From assembly GCA_900708905.1 (NCBI GenBank), contig CAADRB010000024.1, positions 428,333 to 492,332 of the forward strand: 64,000 nt of DNA, in the 5' to 3' direction. The stretch comes from Hymenolepis diminuta (taxonomy: Eukaryota > Platyhelminthes > Cestoda > Cyclophyllidea > Hymenolepididae). A model generated the notes under the pieces. The model was not told the origin of the DNA. It saw only the letters and a program-made list of their open reading frames with translations, and did not search any database. This document shows, piece by piece, positions 14,030-26,000 of this stretch. Made by a program: the position numbers and the translations under genes. Position 1 is the stretch's first letter, and each line of letters begins with the position of its first letter.

Positions 14030-14244
14030 AGTGCCCGGATCTGATGTATGAATTCAGGCAAGCACTACGCTGCCCTGACGTCCACCATTCGGCATCCTGT
14101 GATTGGTCCAGTCTAACGCACAATGTGATTGGTCGAATCGGGAAGAGCGGAAGAAAGGGGTCGGGCTGGTGAATTGACTTCCTACTGTTGTTGTATATGT
14201 GTTGTTGTGTGCCCCTTTTGGCATGTGTTCTCGTGATCATCCGG
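14030..14244 (+). promoter_or_regulatory. Candidate promoter and noncoding leader exon of the glutamate receptor
   Basis: A GC-raised island in very AT-rich surroundings. It has two copies of tgtgattggtc (14098-14108 and 14124-14134), each an inverted CCAAT box, then a G-rich stretch and, at 14245, a good splice donor (CCGG|GTAAGA). The next acceptor on this strand just before the receptor start codon ends at 16989. I infer transcription starts around 14150-14190 and a leader exon ending at 14244. An ATG at 14197 opens a short upstream reading frame that crosses the junction in a different frame. No TATA box is seen. Trans-splicing at 16990 is the alternative. Confidence 0.45.
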
Positions 14245-16989
14245 GTAAGATATTTTTTGCGTCTAACTTCTTTACCCAAAGTTTATCACAAATTTTGTTT
14301 TCATTGTTCAATTATAATTGGTACCGTAATGTTTATATTCCAATTGTCATTTTATTTTGAATTTTTGATGCTATATAAATGTAAATTTATTATCCTTTAC
14401 TGAAATTACATTTTAAGTGGATGTTTTTAAATATGGCATCCACTGTTTGTTTGAATTTGGATGTTTGAATCCATTTTCGCGACTACAGAATTGTAGGATT
14501 TGGAATATAGAAGTTACATTCCAAAATTATTAGTATTAAATAATGTTTATTATTAATCATGATGGATCGAAAAGGTGCAAACTTGGTCTTAGGAACGACA
14601 CTAAAAGTGGGAACTGTCAAGTAGTCCAATAAGAGGTGAGGTAAGGAGAAAGAAGTTATGGTACTAGTTAATATTCAGGCTGCGTACACCATCTAGTTGG
14701 TGCTTCTCCTGGTTTTATGCTCTTGTGTCTCAAAAGTTTGAAATAGTACGATTCGTCCACTGGGTTCCTGAGGGTATTTATATCCAAAGCTTATCCACAA
14801 TTTAATTACGATTCATTTAACCTCAAAAGTCACGATCTTGGAATGGTGATTTAAACAAAGTACAAGAGTTTAGTTCATTGGGTTTGTTTTATGAGGTTTA
14901 TTTCAGTTTTATTTTAGTGATAAGGAACAATTAGGTGTTTTAAAATTAACTGGTGTTAATAAAAATAGATGAGGGTCCTAATATTTTTAAATCTGATTAA
15001 AAACTAACAAGTTCAAGTTGTTCCAATTAAAAATTTTCGCATAAATCCACGAAGGTAGATAAAAAACGGTAACAATTAAATCAATCTTAATTATTTGATT
15101 GAAAATCATAAACTGCAATCGAAAGTTTAAAAAATTAAGAATAAATTACAATTTTGTTATTTTTTTCGATTACGTTGGACTTACTTTGGCAACGCGCGAA
15201 AGTCCCATTTAAAAATGCAATTCCTTTGCCATTTTAACTGTCCGAAAATAATTTGATGTCGTCGTGATGTCTACAGGCATAAATGTAAGAATATGAAATA
15301 AATTATATTAAATTAATCTCCTAAATAAAAGGCCTGTGAGAGTAGACAGAAGAATCATTAACAGGAAAATTAAGTGGATTTCGCTTTTGGAATTTATTAT
15401 TAGCATAAAAGGCTCACAAGATTTTACGATAAACAAGTGGACTTTACGTAGAGGTTTTCTCATTGAAAACAATTTATTTATAGTTAAAAATAAAAATTTC
15501 GTGTTCTAAAGTCTCACAGGACCCTAATCACTAAGCTTTCATTTCCAATAGAAAGGATTGTGTCAAGAAAACGCATGATAAGAGTTTTCGAAGTTCAGTT
15601 TGTGCTGTGAGATTTGTCTGCGGCCTCTGAAGCCAAACGGCAATACACTATAGTGCCTGTAGTCTTAAATAACAGTTCTTGAAAGTTTCCGCTTTGATCT
15701 GAGTATATAAACATTTGTAATATTCCACCGTCGGTGGACTCAAACAACAAGTTCTTCAAATCTATAGTGTACTAACAACTCGACACATACTCTTAAAGAT
15801 TCTTGGGGAGGTCGCATTCCGATAACTTGAATTACTTAAACGGACATATTCAGAGTAGGAGGCACATTATTATATTATTAAACTCACCCCATTGAGAAAA
15901 ATTTCCCAGTTTTACATGGCAGAAAGTATAGGAAATAGAGAGATGTAAATTCTAGAAGGGAATGAGGCGAGGGAATCAGAAAGAGAGCGTCACAATTACT
16001 TACCTCATTTTATTTTCAGAATCGGGTTGCCGAATATTCAATTAATAAGAAGTTCATTGCTTTACGTTTTGAAATTCAAAATTCATAATTTGTCCCCTGG
16101 ATTGCTGATCAAATTATTATCAATCATCTCCAGCGCTTACTGACAACTTGCTTAATTGCCTTGGATGGATTTGCCACTTCAAATCATGTCGTCTCTAAAA
16201 GGCCGGAAAATTAAACTAATCTTAAGCAGTTTACATGATCTAATATTGCAGAGAGGAGTATTTTTTCATTGATAGATGCTTTCCACCAATTATATTGCTC
16301 TGTTTACACCTCATTTTAATAAAGTGGCAAAACAAAATCTATTGCAATGACCTACGCTGGGTATTTTATTAAAATTCATAATGTTTAATAATGACGATGA
16401 TAACGCTTGATGATCTATTAATTAAATTACCTTGCCAATTACTTGATAATCCCATAAAATTTAATTTATTTAATCTTACCGCTTCACTGAAACCGCATTT
16501 TATAAAATATATCCAGTTTTGATGAGGAGCTGGTTTGTAAAATTATCTTTTAAAAAATTTACAGATGAATGCTCTCGAAAGGTGTAAAAATATATGGAAT
16601 AGCTATAACTGAACGATCTTTCCATCATCTTAAACCGAAAATAACTTTTAAATGCTTCCCTCAGATTTTATGAGCGCCATCTTCAAAAATTTTCATCTGC
16701 CTTTCCAGTTCATTAAATCTAACATCAATCATTCATATTTACCTGCGAAACTCATGAAACGACCCAATATCAAAAGGTGGAATCCGTGAATGCCGTACTT
16801 GGCAAAGATGCATATCGTCTCAGTTATTGGTTCGATGTGTTTGTATGAATGTTAATGGAGCCTAATGACAATATTTAATTAATTTTAATATTCACAAAAT
16901 TTATCACTGTAAAAAATTTTATCTTTTAATTTAATTGATTGTATTTACCAACTAAAATCTAATTTTGCAATTTTATTTCTAAATTTCAG
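14245..16989 (+). other. Putative 5'-leader intron of the receptor
   Basis: Sequence between the candidate leader-exon donor and the acceptor before the start codon. AT-rich, with no recognisable element or coding stretch. If the leader exon is wrong, this is simply upstream intergenic DNA. Confidence 0.4.
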
Positions 16990-16997
16990 CGGATCAA

Positions 16998-17073
16998 ATG
17001 GAATTATTACAGAGTATTTTGCTAATCCTTCTCTTCCTCCAATTGGTCATCGCCGATGTTGTTCTAAATGTTG
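16998..17073 (+). CDS. Receptor exon 1: start codon and signal peptide
   Basis: The ATG sits in a good context (A at -3, G at +4). It opens 25 codons beginning [19 protein letters not shown], a hydrophobic signal peptide with a likely cleavage after Ala19, followed by the first beta strand of the amino-terminal domain (DVVLNVG). The exon ends in phase 1 before a GTATGC donor. An AG acceptor (tttctaaatttcag) ends at 16989, so the exon itself probably begins at 16990. It is therefore either cis-spliced to an upstream leader exon or trans-spliced to a spliced leader. Confidence 0.75.
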
Positions 17074-20000
17074 GTATGCTGAGATATTTTTAACATTACA
17101 ATTTTTAGATTCTTAAACAACATATTTATAATTTCTCCTTTTCTATTGAAAAAATAATATTTTCAATTAATTTAATTTAGTGAAACTGAAATTGCATTAG
17201 TGTCCTTTGAGTAATTTTGCTAAATCAATTAGTAATATTACCAGTAATAGTTCGTGATTTTCAGAACTCTTTACCTTTAATTTTCATTTAAATAAAATGA
17301 CAGTTATTGTTTAATAATCTAATAATTTTGTAATTTAAGGCATTTAATTTCACGGAGTCCAGTTAGTTATAGTCAGCTTTTTTTTCTTCTTCTGACACAA
17401 TATCTATCGAGTGCTGATAAAACTTGGACAAGTTAGGTCGAGGACCGCGTTCCACATTGTTGAAATGTAGTAACAAAGCTATTTGCTTTACAAATGCCAA
17501 CAGAAGGTGTAGGGGACCAATTTATTGTCCTTTTCATCCGCACAAACGCAGGTATCACGGGACAGAAATGAAATACCGTCGATGATAGAACATTTTATTA
17601 GAGAAAAATGGAAGCATTCAACAATTTTGAAACCACTAAGCTGAAAAATATAATTATTTATTATAGTAGAACGCGCAAGGCAGGTGCTAAATAACGGAGG
17701 AAATTAAGAAGTAGCTTAAAGGTCATGAAGATTAATCATTACATATAAATACGCAAAAAAATCAGCACAGTGACTTAAAAATTAATAAAAAAATCACAAA
17801 AATAAATGAGGAAGATAAAAATTAAGATCACCACAATACAGGGACTACTTCTTAGCGCTCAAAAAATCCTTAATACTCAGTTTTGTCGATTTTTTATTGG
17901 TCTTTTGATTTAAAACAGTTCAGTCACGGTTTGGGTAGAGTCTTGTTTAATTTCTATTCAAGCAGAGCATCAAATGCGTTCAGACGTTCAGACATCAACC
18001 TTCTTTTATTCGTTGCTAATTTCCCTGACAAATTTTCAGTTTGACTGAGAGTGCGCAAAATCTTGCGTTTTTATTCTCATTGATATTGTTTCATTTATCT
18101 TGCTTACTGTACCCTTTTCATCTATCTAGGACTTATTGTGGAAGGAAAAGATCCAGCACAAGAACGTGCATACCAAAAGGCTATTCAGGAGGCTAATCAA
18201 AAGCTTATTGAGCTTATACCTCGAGGTCGGCCCACTGTCACCCTCAAATCCGTGACGGAATACATAGATGAGGAGGATGCCTTCCAAGCATCAACTGCAG
18301 GCTCGTTTAAATTTAATATTTATAAAATGATAATAATCGTCATTTTTCTTACTTTATTTATGGAAAAATGAATTTTATTTAAGGTGCATTCATTTAGATT
18401 CGCTAGGTTTGCCCAAATTCATTGGTTCTTATGGTAATGAGTCATAGTTCACGCGTCTGTAATGTTCAAATTTGGATTGCTTACAGATATAATTAAATCA
18501 ATTAAACTCCTTTCCTATTGGATAATTATCAATTACAAAATTTTTCCTCCTTGTGAGTTTATTCAATTCGAATTTCAAAATCGGACGCATTTATATTGAA
18601 TTCACTTGCTGGCTGCAAACCCGACAGCGTCTGAGAATATAAATTGCTAATATTTTATGGTTCAACGTCGAGTGTTTCTGAACTTCTGTTTCGAGTTAAT
18701 GACGAAGCCAATTTTATTTCTAAATGCAATTCGAAGCATTTAAAATGCATATGCCCCTATGGGAGTCAGTTGTGTGTGTTATAGTGTAGAATTTGTAAAT
18801 ATAGCTTCTACTTCTAGTTACTCACCGGGAAAAGTTACAACTATTCTCAAATTTGATATACAAACGAGTATTAACATAGTTTTTTGTTAATCTATGAGTT
18901 CTATTAAGGTGCATCTGGGAATTTGCTTATTTTCACTTGAAAAATAAATAAGAAAATTATATTTGTTCGTATTTATGATATTTGAATTTAAGTCTATTTT
19001 TGATTGCTTTGGAATCGTTTACAATGTGGTAATGATTTTTAACAATTTGATTTTCGATTTTATATTTCTGGAGAACAGCAAATTTATAAAATGATTAGAG
19101 TAGAGGTTCTCTTAAAGTGAAGACAAGCAGAGCTTTAAGATTATGGTGTTAATGCTATTGAGAGAACCGAATTTGAATTCTCTGAAACTAATGACCATCT
19201 CGTGTCAAACCGATGTTCGAAGGGAACTCGAGTGAAACCAATATCAGGCTGTCAATACCTTTGACAGCCAGTGGTCATTTGTTAACAACTATATCGTTGT
19301 CAAAATATAAATAAACCTGTAACCATGCTGCGGTTATTTCCCAAAGATTCATCCCGGACTTTCTATATTTGAATATTCCTCCCAAATAATTTAACCTTCG
19401 TTTGAGTCAAAAAGATTCACGACAATTATTTTTTTTTCTAGTGGAAAAATTGTTTTGCATTTTAATTATATTTTAAACTTATTTTAGATTTCTATTTGTC
19501 AATAATCGACCTCAGGAGAAGTTGTTAATAGCAGATTAATTAGTATTAATCAATAAAGTACATTTATTCAAAGAATTATCTTACATCATCACAAATCTGG
19601 ACCAGGATCAATTTGGTTATTTGAAAAAATAAACTAATCGAGATGATGTCACCATCCACTCTATTCAGTCAACTGGCCATAGATGTTGAATATCGTATAA
19701 ATTACATAGAATCCATCCAGGAGGAACTTCTGAAATTTAGACCTTTCAAGAGAATTGAAAGCATTTGTTGCTCTGACTTTAATCTCAACCTCCAACCTTT
19801 CTTCATTATTTATTAAAGGAATTCTAAAATTTAATTGTTTGACCTCTTCCTGATCAAAATTTGTGATAATATTATTTTTTAAATAGTGGAGCCTCAAGCC
19901 GTTCTTCAAGCAATATTTTCTGCTTTAGAATTAGCTGGACAAAATTAAAACACTTAAGAGAATTTTCCAAAACCTTTTTGTTTATATTTAATTATAAAAT

Positions 20001-23000
20001 CTAATTTAGTAATTTATTACCCCTGTAATTTATAGATTTATTCTATATGGTTTTTTTCATTGACTCATCAAGGACAATAACCGATTCATGCCAGATTTGA
20101 AAGTAGAATTAATTGTCGGCAAGCGCCATTTTGATATATTCACTTCAGATAACTGCGTAAATTAAGGCTTTTGTCCCTTGTTTTGTTATAAATGAAAAAT
20201 CAAAAGTATTTAAAATATCTCTATAATTAAAAATTAAATAAATTGTTTTTAAACCAGTTCCTTCATCAAATGAAACTTGAAAAGAACAAAGTTGATGTGA
20301 GATTTTACTTACAATTTGAACTGTACATAAGGACTTGCTCTGGACATCTTTATAGAATCCGTGGCACTGCTAGGGGATCTAGTACTGCTGTCATTATATA
20401 TACGCCAATTAGATAGTATTATGACTACAGTTAACTCAGGTTAGAGATAGAAATTTAAAACAGAACGTGATTGACCCATGACGTTTAGTAATCAGACAAA
20501 GACATTATCTAGAAATACAAGTTGTCTTCATGCTTTTGATGTTGGGAGATCGAAACACTGCCGGAGTGATAGAAGTTTAGTTCCAAATAACTATCAAGCT
20601 CTCAGGAGCGATGTGTGCCCGCATATCGATAAGGGTGATGGATGACATCGGGACAACCTGTTTCACATTCCCCAAATTCAGCTTTCACAAGATGTTTTAC
20701 TGGCTTTCCAAGTATATTCGTGTCTGCACTCTCCCGTGCTTACTTTTTAGTCGATTAACCGAGATTGAAGGTCATTCAGTCTCAGTATTATCTTTCTAAT
20801 GATTACAGTAGGGTTCTATTATTCATTATATTTGAACTCTCGTTGGATAATAATAATCGTTTGGCATTAATTTCATTTACCTCAGTTGGCACAAGTTCTG
20901 ATCACGGCGGATCCAAAAAACACACTTGGGAATAGTGGCACATGCACGATTGGCTTTTGCAAAACATAGATAATGTACTTTTGATTATTTTCCATAATAC
21001 CTAAAAGAGGATTATTACTTTATGATAATAGTACTTTCATTTTTATTTATAGATTTATGAAAGTATCCAATCATAAAGCATTATTTAATAGTAATTAATG
21101 TACTTATTTAAGACAATATATTTTAATTATCCATACGGTTTTGGTCAACTTAAGATAAGGCAATATCCTTTATCTGACATCCTCCAATTTAACGGTTCTC
21201 AGCGAAACATTTCTTTTTTCATTCCAAGGTTTTGGATATTCGATTATCTGTTGATGTTTTGTTGTGCGAGTCGTCCTTCGTGCTGAGCGTTTTTTAAGTT
21301 CTTCGAGCAAATAGATATATTGTCGATTCTGCCGAAGTGTCTAGACTGAAGATGTACACACGTTATCATTTGCTGAAAAATTTTAATGTACGGTATTTGG
21401 CGTCATAGGATCATTAATTTCATAAATCACTTAGGTAACGGGGGCATTTGAATGGTGTGAAATTCCACAGAGTTAAATAAAACAAAAGTTGGGATGAAAA
21501 AGTGTGGTGACCTTATTTCTTAATCAGACTGACTGTTATCGCGATTCGTATATCCGTTTTTATTCACAAAATTTTATGTATAGCTCATTCCCAGCTTACT
21601 GCTTTTCTATGTTATCTACCCCTTCCCCACCACCTTTTTTTCATTTGACTGATATCATAGATACTGTGTCTTCTCTGTTCCTTTTAGTAAGAATATTCAC
21701 TGACCGACCGACTGTGGTAACCGAATTCGTGCAGTTGGAAAGTCAGCAAATTGTTCGATTTCTCTATATCCTAGGCTAGGGTTATCCTGTTATAAAAGTA
21801 TCTAATTGCAGAATGATCCATCAAAAGTTATGGACGGTATTGGCTTTGTGAATGCATGGAAGTACATCACATCTCAGAAGTTTTGCTGTTTTCTTAAAGA
21901 ATGGACATTAATCAGGACGTTGAACAACTGGGAATTCATAAGTAATAACAAGACGTAGATTAAGGAAAATGAAACAGAAGTGAATTAAAGACGTAAAGAA
22001 AATCGTAGATATGTGAATAAAAGTTAATGAAGGACTGGATTCGTCGAAAGCGCACTTGAAGCAGTATTGACTTTCAATGCGCATGAAGAATCGCTGTACA
22101 AAACACCTAAGAAGAGTGAGGATATTCGAATAATGGTTTCAAATTATTGATATGGATCCAATCCTTTACGTGGAATTCCCACATTCCCATGTTTATCGAA
22201 AAAGTTTCTTCAGGTCTTATGATATTTCCATGCTGCATTTGGAATATTCTAGTACTCAGTTTACCAAACATGTTTGTAAATCATTTGTTCTAAACATCTA
22301 TTCTTTCAAAATTCGCACAGAGAGGTGAGGTATATAATTCAAATCATCGGATCACTCAGCTCGTAAAGACAATGGAAGTTTTGTGATAATTTTTCCAAAT
22401 TCAACACTGGTAGGAGAAATACTAAATTGAAAAGAAAGCAGATTCCACCAGAAATTTTCCAAATTCAACGGCTAGAAATAAGTGTTAAAAAAATAAATCG
22501 AACCTAAGGAAAATGACATCAAAAGATGCAAAAATCATACTATACTTCGAAGGCTTGATATGATATTTAAATACACAGACTTATCGATATTCAAAATTTC
22601 CACGAATTCTATTCTAGATATTTTATAAAATATAAATCCTTCTGTGGTAAAAGTTAGGAGATTTAAAACAATAAGATAACACTTATGACGTATTTTTTGG
22701 TAGTAGAAGATGGAAGATTCCTCTGGGAGAAGTACTGTGAAATATGGCAGCATAAAGTCACATTATGACATAAAAGAGATTTGATCTGCTAATGAGAAAA
22801 CCTGCGTATTTTTTAGAAAAACCATCGGACATATTCATTAGCCATTTTCTTTTGTTCCTTGTGAATGGACAAATATGGATCATTCCTTTATTGGTTCACG
22901 TAAGAAAGACTGAATATATCATATGGTCGTCTTGACTGAACCGCTTGTATTTTCTCGTGAGCCAGAGGTTAATATTTGTTGCATCCAGTGAATGGACGAA

Positions 23001-26000
23001 GGACCATACTGTCTAACAACGGTCCAAAACTGGGATGATGAATAATGGAAGAGTAATATAAAGCTCCCCAATACCAGACTTGGCAGTCACTTCCCTGATT
23101 TTTACTACCACTTTAATCGCCACCATATTAAACCAAGTTGGAAAGAATATTTTACTACGCAATTTTAGAAAAACCGACTTTATATTTTGACGCCACGTAA
23201 AGGAGGGGTTTATATCATTTCATTCAATAGTTTTACAGACTTTATTTTAAGTCGTCTCTTTGAGCCGTCTAGGTTTTTTAGAATGGCAGTCGCATTCACC
23301 CACGAAATTAAGCTGGAAAGATACTTCTTTTATTAACAATAAGTTACCTGGAAAGATGGATTGAATTTGAAGTTTAAAGAAAAAATGTTAAATCGATAAT
23401 CTATGATACCGACTGAAACGAATAGCAGTATTCTATGAATGCCACCTAAGCTCATTCATTTCATTCACTGATTTTGGATGGTTTCCTTGTCACCTGGATA
23501 CTATTCTACTGAAGCACCTGAATAGACTTACTAAAAGCATGTAGCTGGTCCATCTTTCTGAGTTGCTGATCTCAGTTTTGCCGTGTCGTCATTCAGACAT
23601 GCCTAATTTGTCGAATCGGGTGACATTTATATATTCCAGCTTCCTCAGCTGTTCGTTTCAAAATTCCACTTAATTATCTTAAATTAATAAACATAATATG
23701 CGTACTCCTTTGTTTCATAAAATAATGGAAAAAGGAGGCTTTTATCCTTGGAGATGTTAACTAAGCTATTGGCTTTCTCAACTGTTTGAATTCCACTGCT
23801 GCCTCCTCTTTATAACAGCAATTGAACAACCAATAGGCCAATTATGTTCCTAAGTGACAGAGTAAAACGTAAATAAATATGACTTTTAAAAATTGTTAAA
23901 TAACTTACAAGTCGAGGGAATAAAGGAGAATTGAACCTTGACGTTTAAATCATAGACCATTAGAACTACGCTGATAAAGAAAATTCACGCGGTCTGATGT
24001 ATCCAGATTTCAGGAATGATCTAAATTTTATATTTTTCTACCCCGTTTCTTCTTGTCATGACTAATCAATAATTGCGCATAATTAGAAATTTCATCAAAG
24101 GTGTATCAGACTGTAACAGAAGTCCTCTCCGATTTTTGAGCTATGTTTAAGGCAAGATTACTTCAATTTACTTTGTCAATGTTGTATGAATATCTATGTT
24201 AATTAATAGAATATTATTTCTTCTTTCAGATTGTGTGATAATTTTTGTTATAAATAACTATTTCTGGCCCCAATGAACACTTCAAATAAAGAGCATATCA
24301 GACGTATCTTGCTGTTTGAATTCCATAAAGGAAATACTGCAAGCCCTCTTTGAGCAAACACACTCAAAGACACTTATGGAAATGATGTTGTGAATGAAAA
24401 GACCTGCAGAAGGTGGTTTTCTGCTGGTGGTTTCAAAAAGGATGACTTCAGCCTGAAAGACAAATCGAGAGCAAAATGCTCAAAAATTGCTCAATTCTGT
24501 GCAATTGGAAGTTGCCATTAATGAAAATCCAGCCTGCACTACTATAGAACTAAGCTGCCATATGACCATATATAGAGAAATGAAAAACCTGACTTGGATA
24601 GTCTCAAAGGCTGGGAAATGGGCCCCTCCCCCACACGACTTTTCAGAAATCAACAAGCAACACCGTGTGACCTGTTGGGTTTCACTGCGTTCTCGTGAAA
24701 TTCAGGCACCTTCTTTAGACTGAATCATAACTGACAGCGACGAGAAGTAGTGGATTCTTTACAACAATGTTAAGCGCAAAAGGCAATGGCTAAGTCGTGG
24801 TTCAAAGCCAGTTCCACAACTGAGACAATTCGGTACTGCATCCGAAAAAATTCTTTTGTGTGAATGGTGGGATTAGATGGTGGGTGAGAATTGTTTGTTA
24901 TGAATTAATGGGTGACAATCAAATAATAACATGTGAAGTTTACTGTCAGCAGCTAACTCATTTGAAAGCAATTAATGGAAGGCAGGAAAAACGGTCTTCT
25001 TTGATCAATCGGAAAGGAGTGATTCTGCACCATCATAATGCCAGATCCCACACTTCAAGAGCAACCAAAAATCTCGTTGAAGAGTTTGACTGGGAAGTCA
25101 TGCATCATTGACCATATTCTCCCCATTTTGCACCAACCGATTTTTATATTATCAAGAGCTTACAGAATCATTAAATGGGACAAAGGCTTACTTCAAGAGA
25201 AGAGATCAAGATGAAGAAGCTAGTTTCTTTTTTTGAGTCCAAACTGGCTAAGCTCTATGAAGAATGAATCAGAAAGCTTATGACAAGATGGGAAGATGTA
25301 AATAATGAAAATGGTGACTATGTTGAATACTAAATAGATGTATTTTTGACAAATTTCCACTTTAATTCGAATTAAATTCTGTTAAATGCTGATAAATATT
25401 TTCTTTGATAAGGTTAATTATTTTAATGAAACTTAATTTATACTACCATTTCGACCAATATTTTAAATACTTTAGTTTCAAAATGCTCGATTTGAGCTTC
25501 AACCGATAGGAATAATTCGTCGTTAATTATTATTTATGCTCTCTTGCCTTAGGAGGGATTCATTCGATATTTTCGCTAAATTGCTTTTAATTTTCAGCAT
25601 GTCAATTGCTCTCTAAGGGAGTGATAGCCATCTTCTGTCCTGACAGTCGTTCCACTGCCCATGCAGCCATGGTGATCTGTCAGCAGTACGCAATTCCCTG
25701 TCTCACAGCTCAGTGGGACGCCACATTAGGCACCAATGCGGAATTTAATGTGACTGTCAACCTCCAGCCCACTGTGTCTGATGTTGGAAGCACGCTGGCC
25801 GCATTTCTCCAGGAAGCACAGGGTTGGGATGAGCTTGGACTCATATATGCTAATGAAGAGAGTAAGCAGTTCACAATTATTACCCAATAACTAAATGCTT
25901 TCATTTTATCAAAAGAATTGCGAGTTGAGCCCCCGTCTTGATTAAAACAAATTTAAATTTGTTGATATCCACTTGAATTCAATCTAAAAATCATTCACCT

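Larger units (their letters stand above)
18301..25597 (+). other. Receptor intron 2, GC-AG type, longest intron
   Basis: 7297 nt, begins GCTCGT and ends TTTTCAG, phase 1. It contains a perfect hairpin at 19247-19269, a tRNA-like fragment on the minus strand near 23.9 kb and a dead mariner copy. The rest is AT-rich and unremarkable. Confidence 0.75.
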
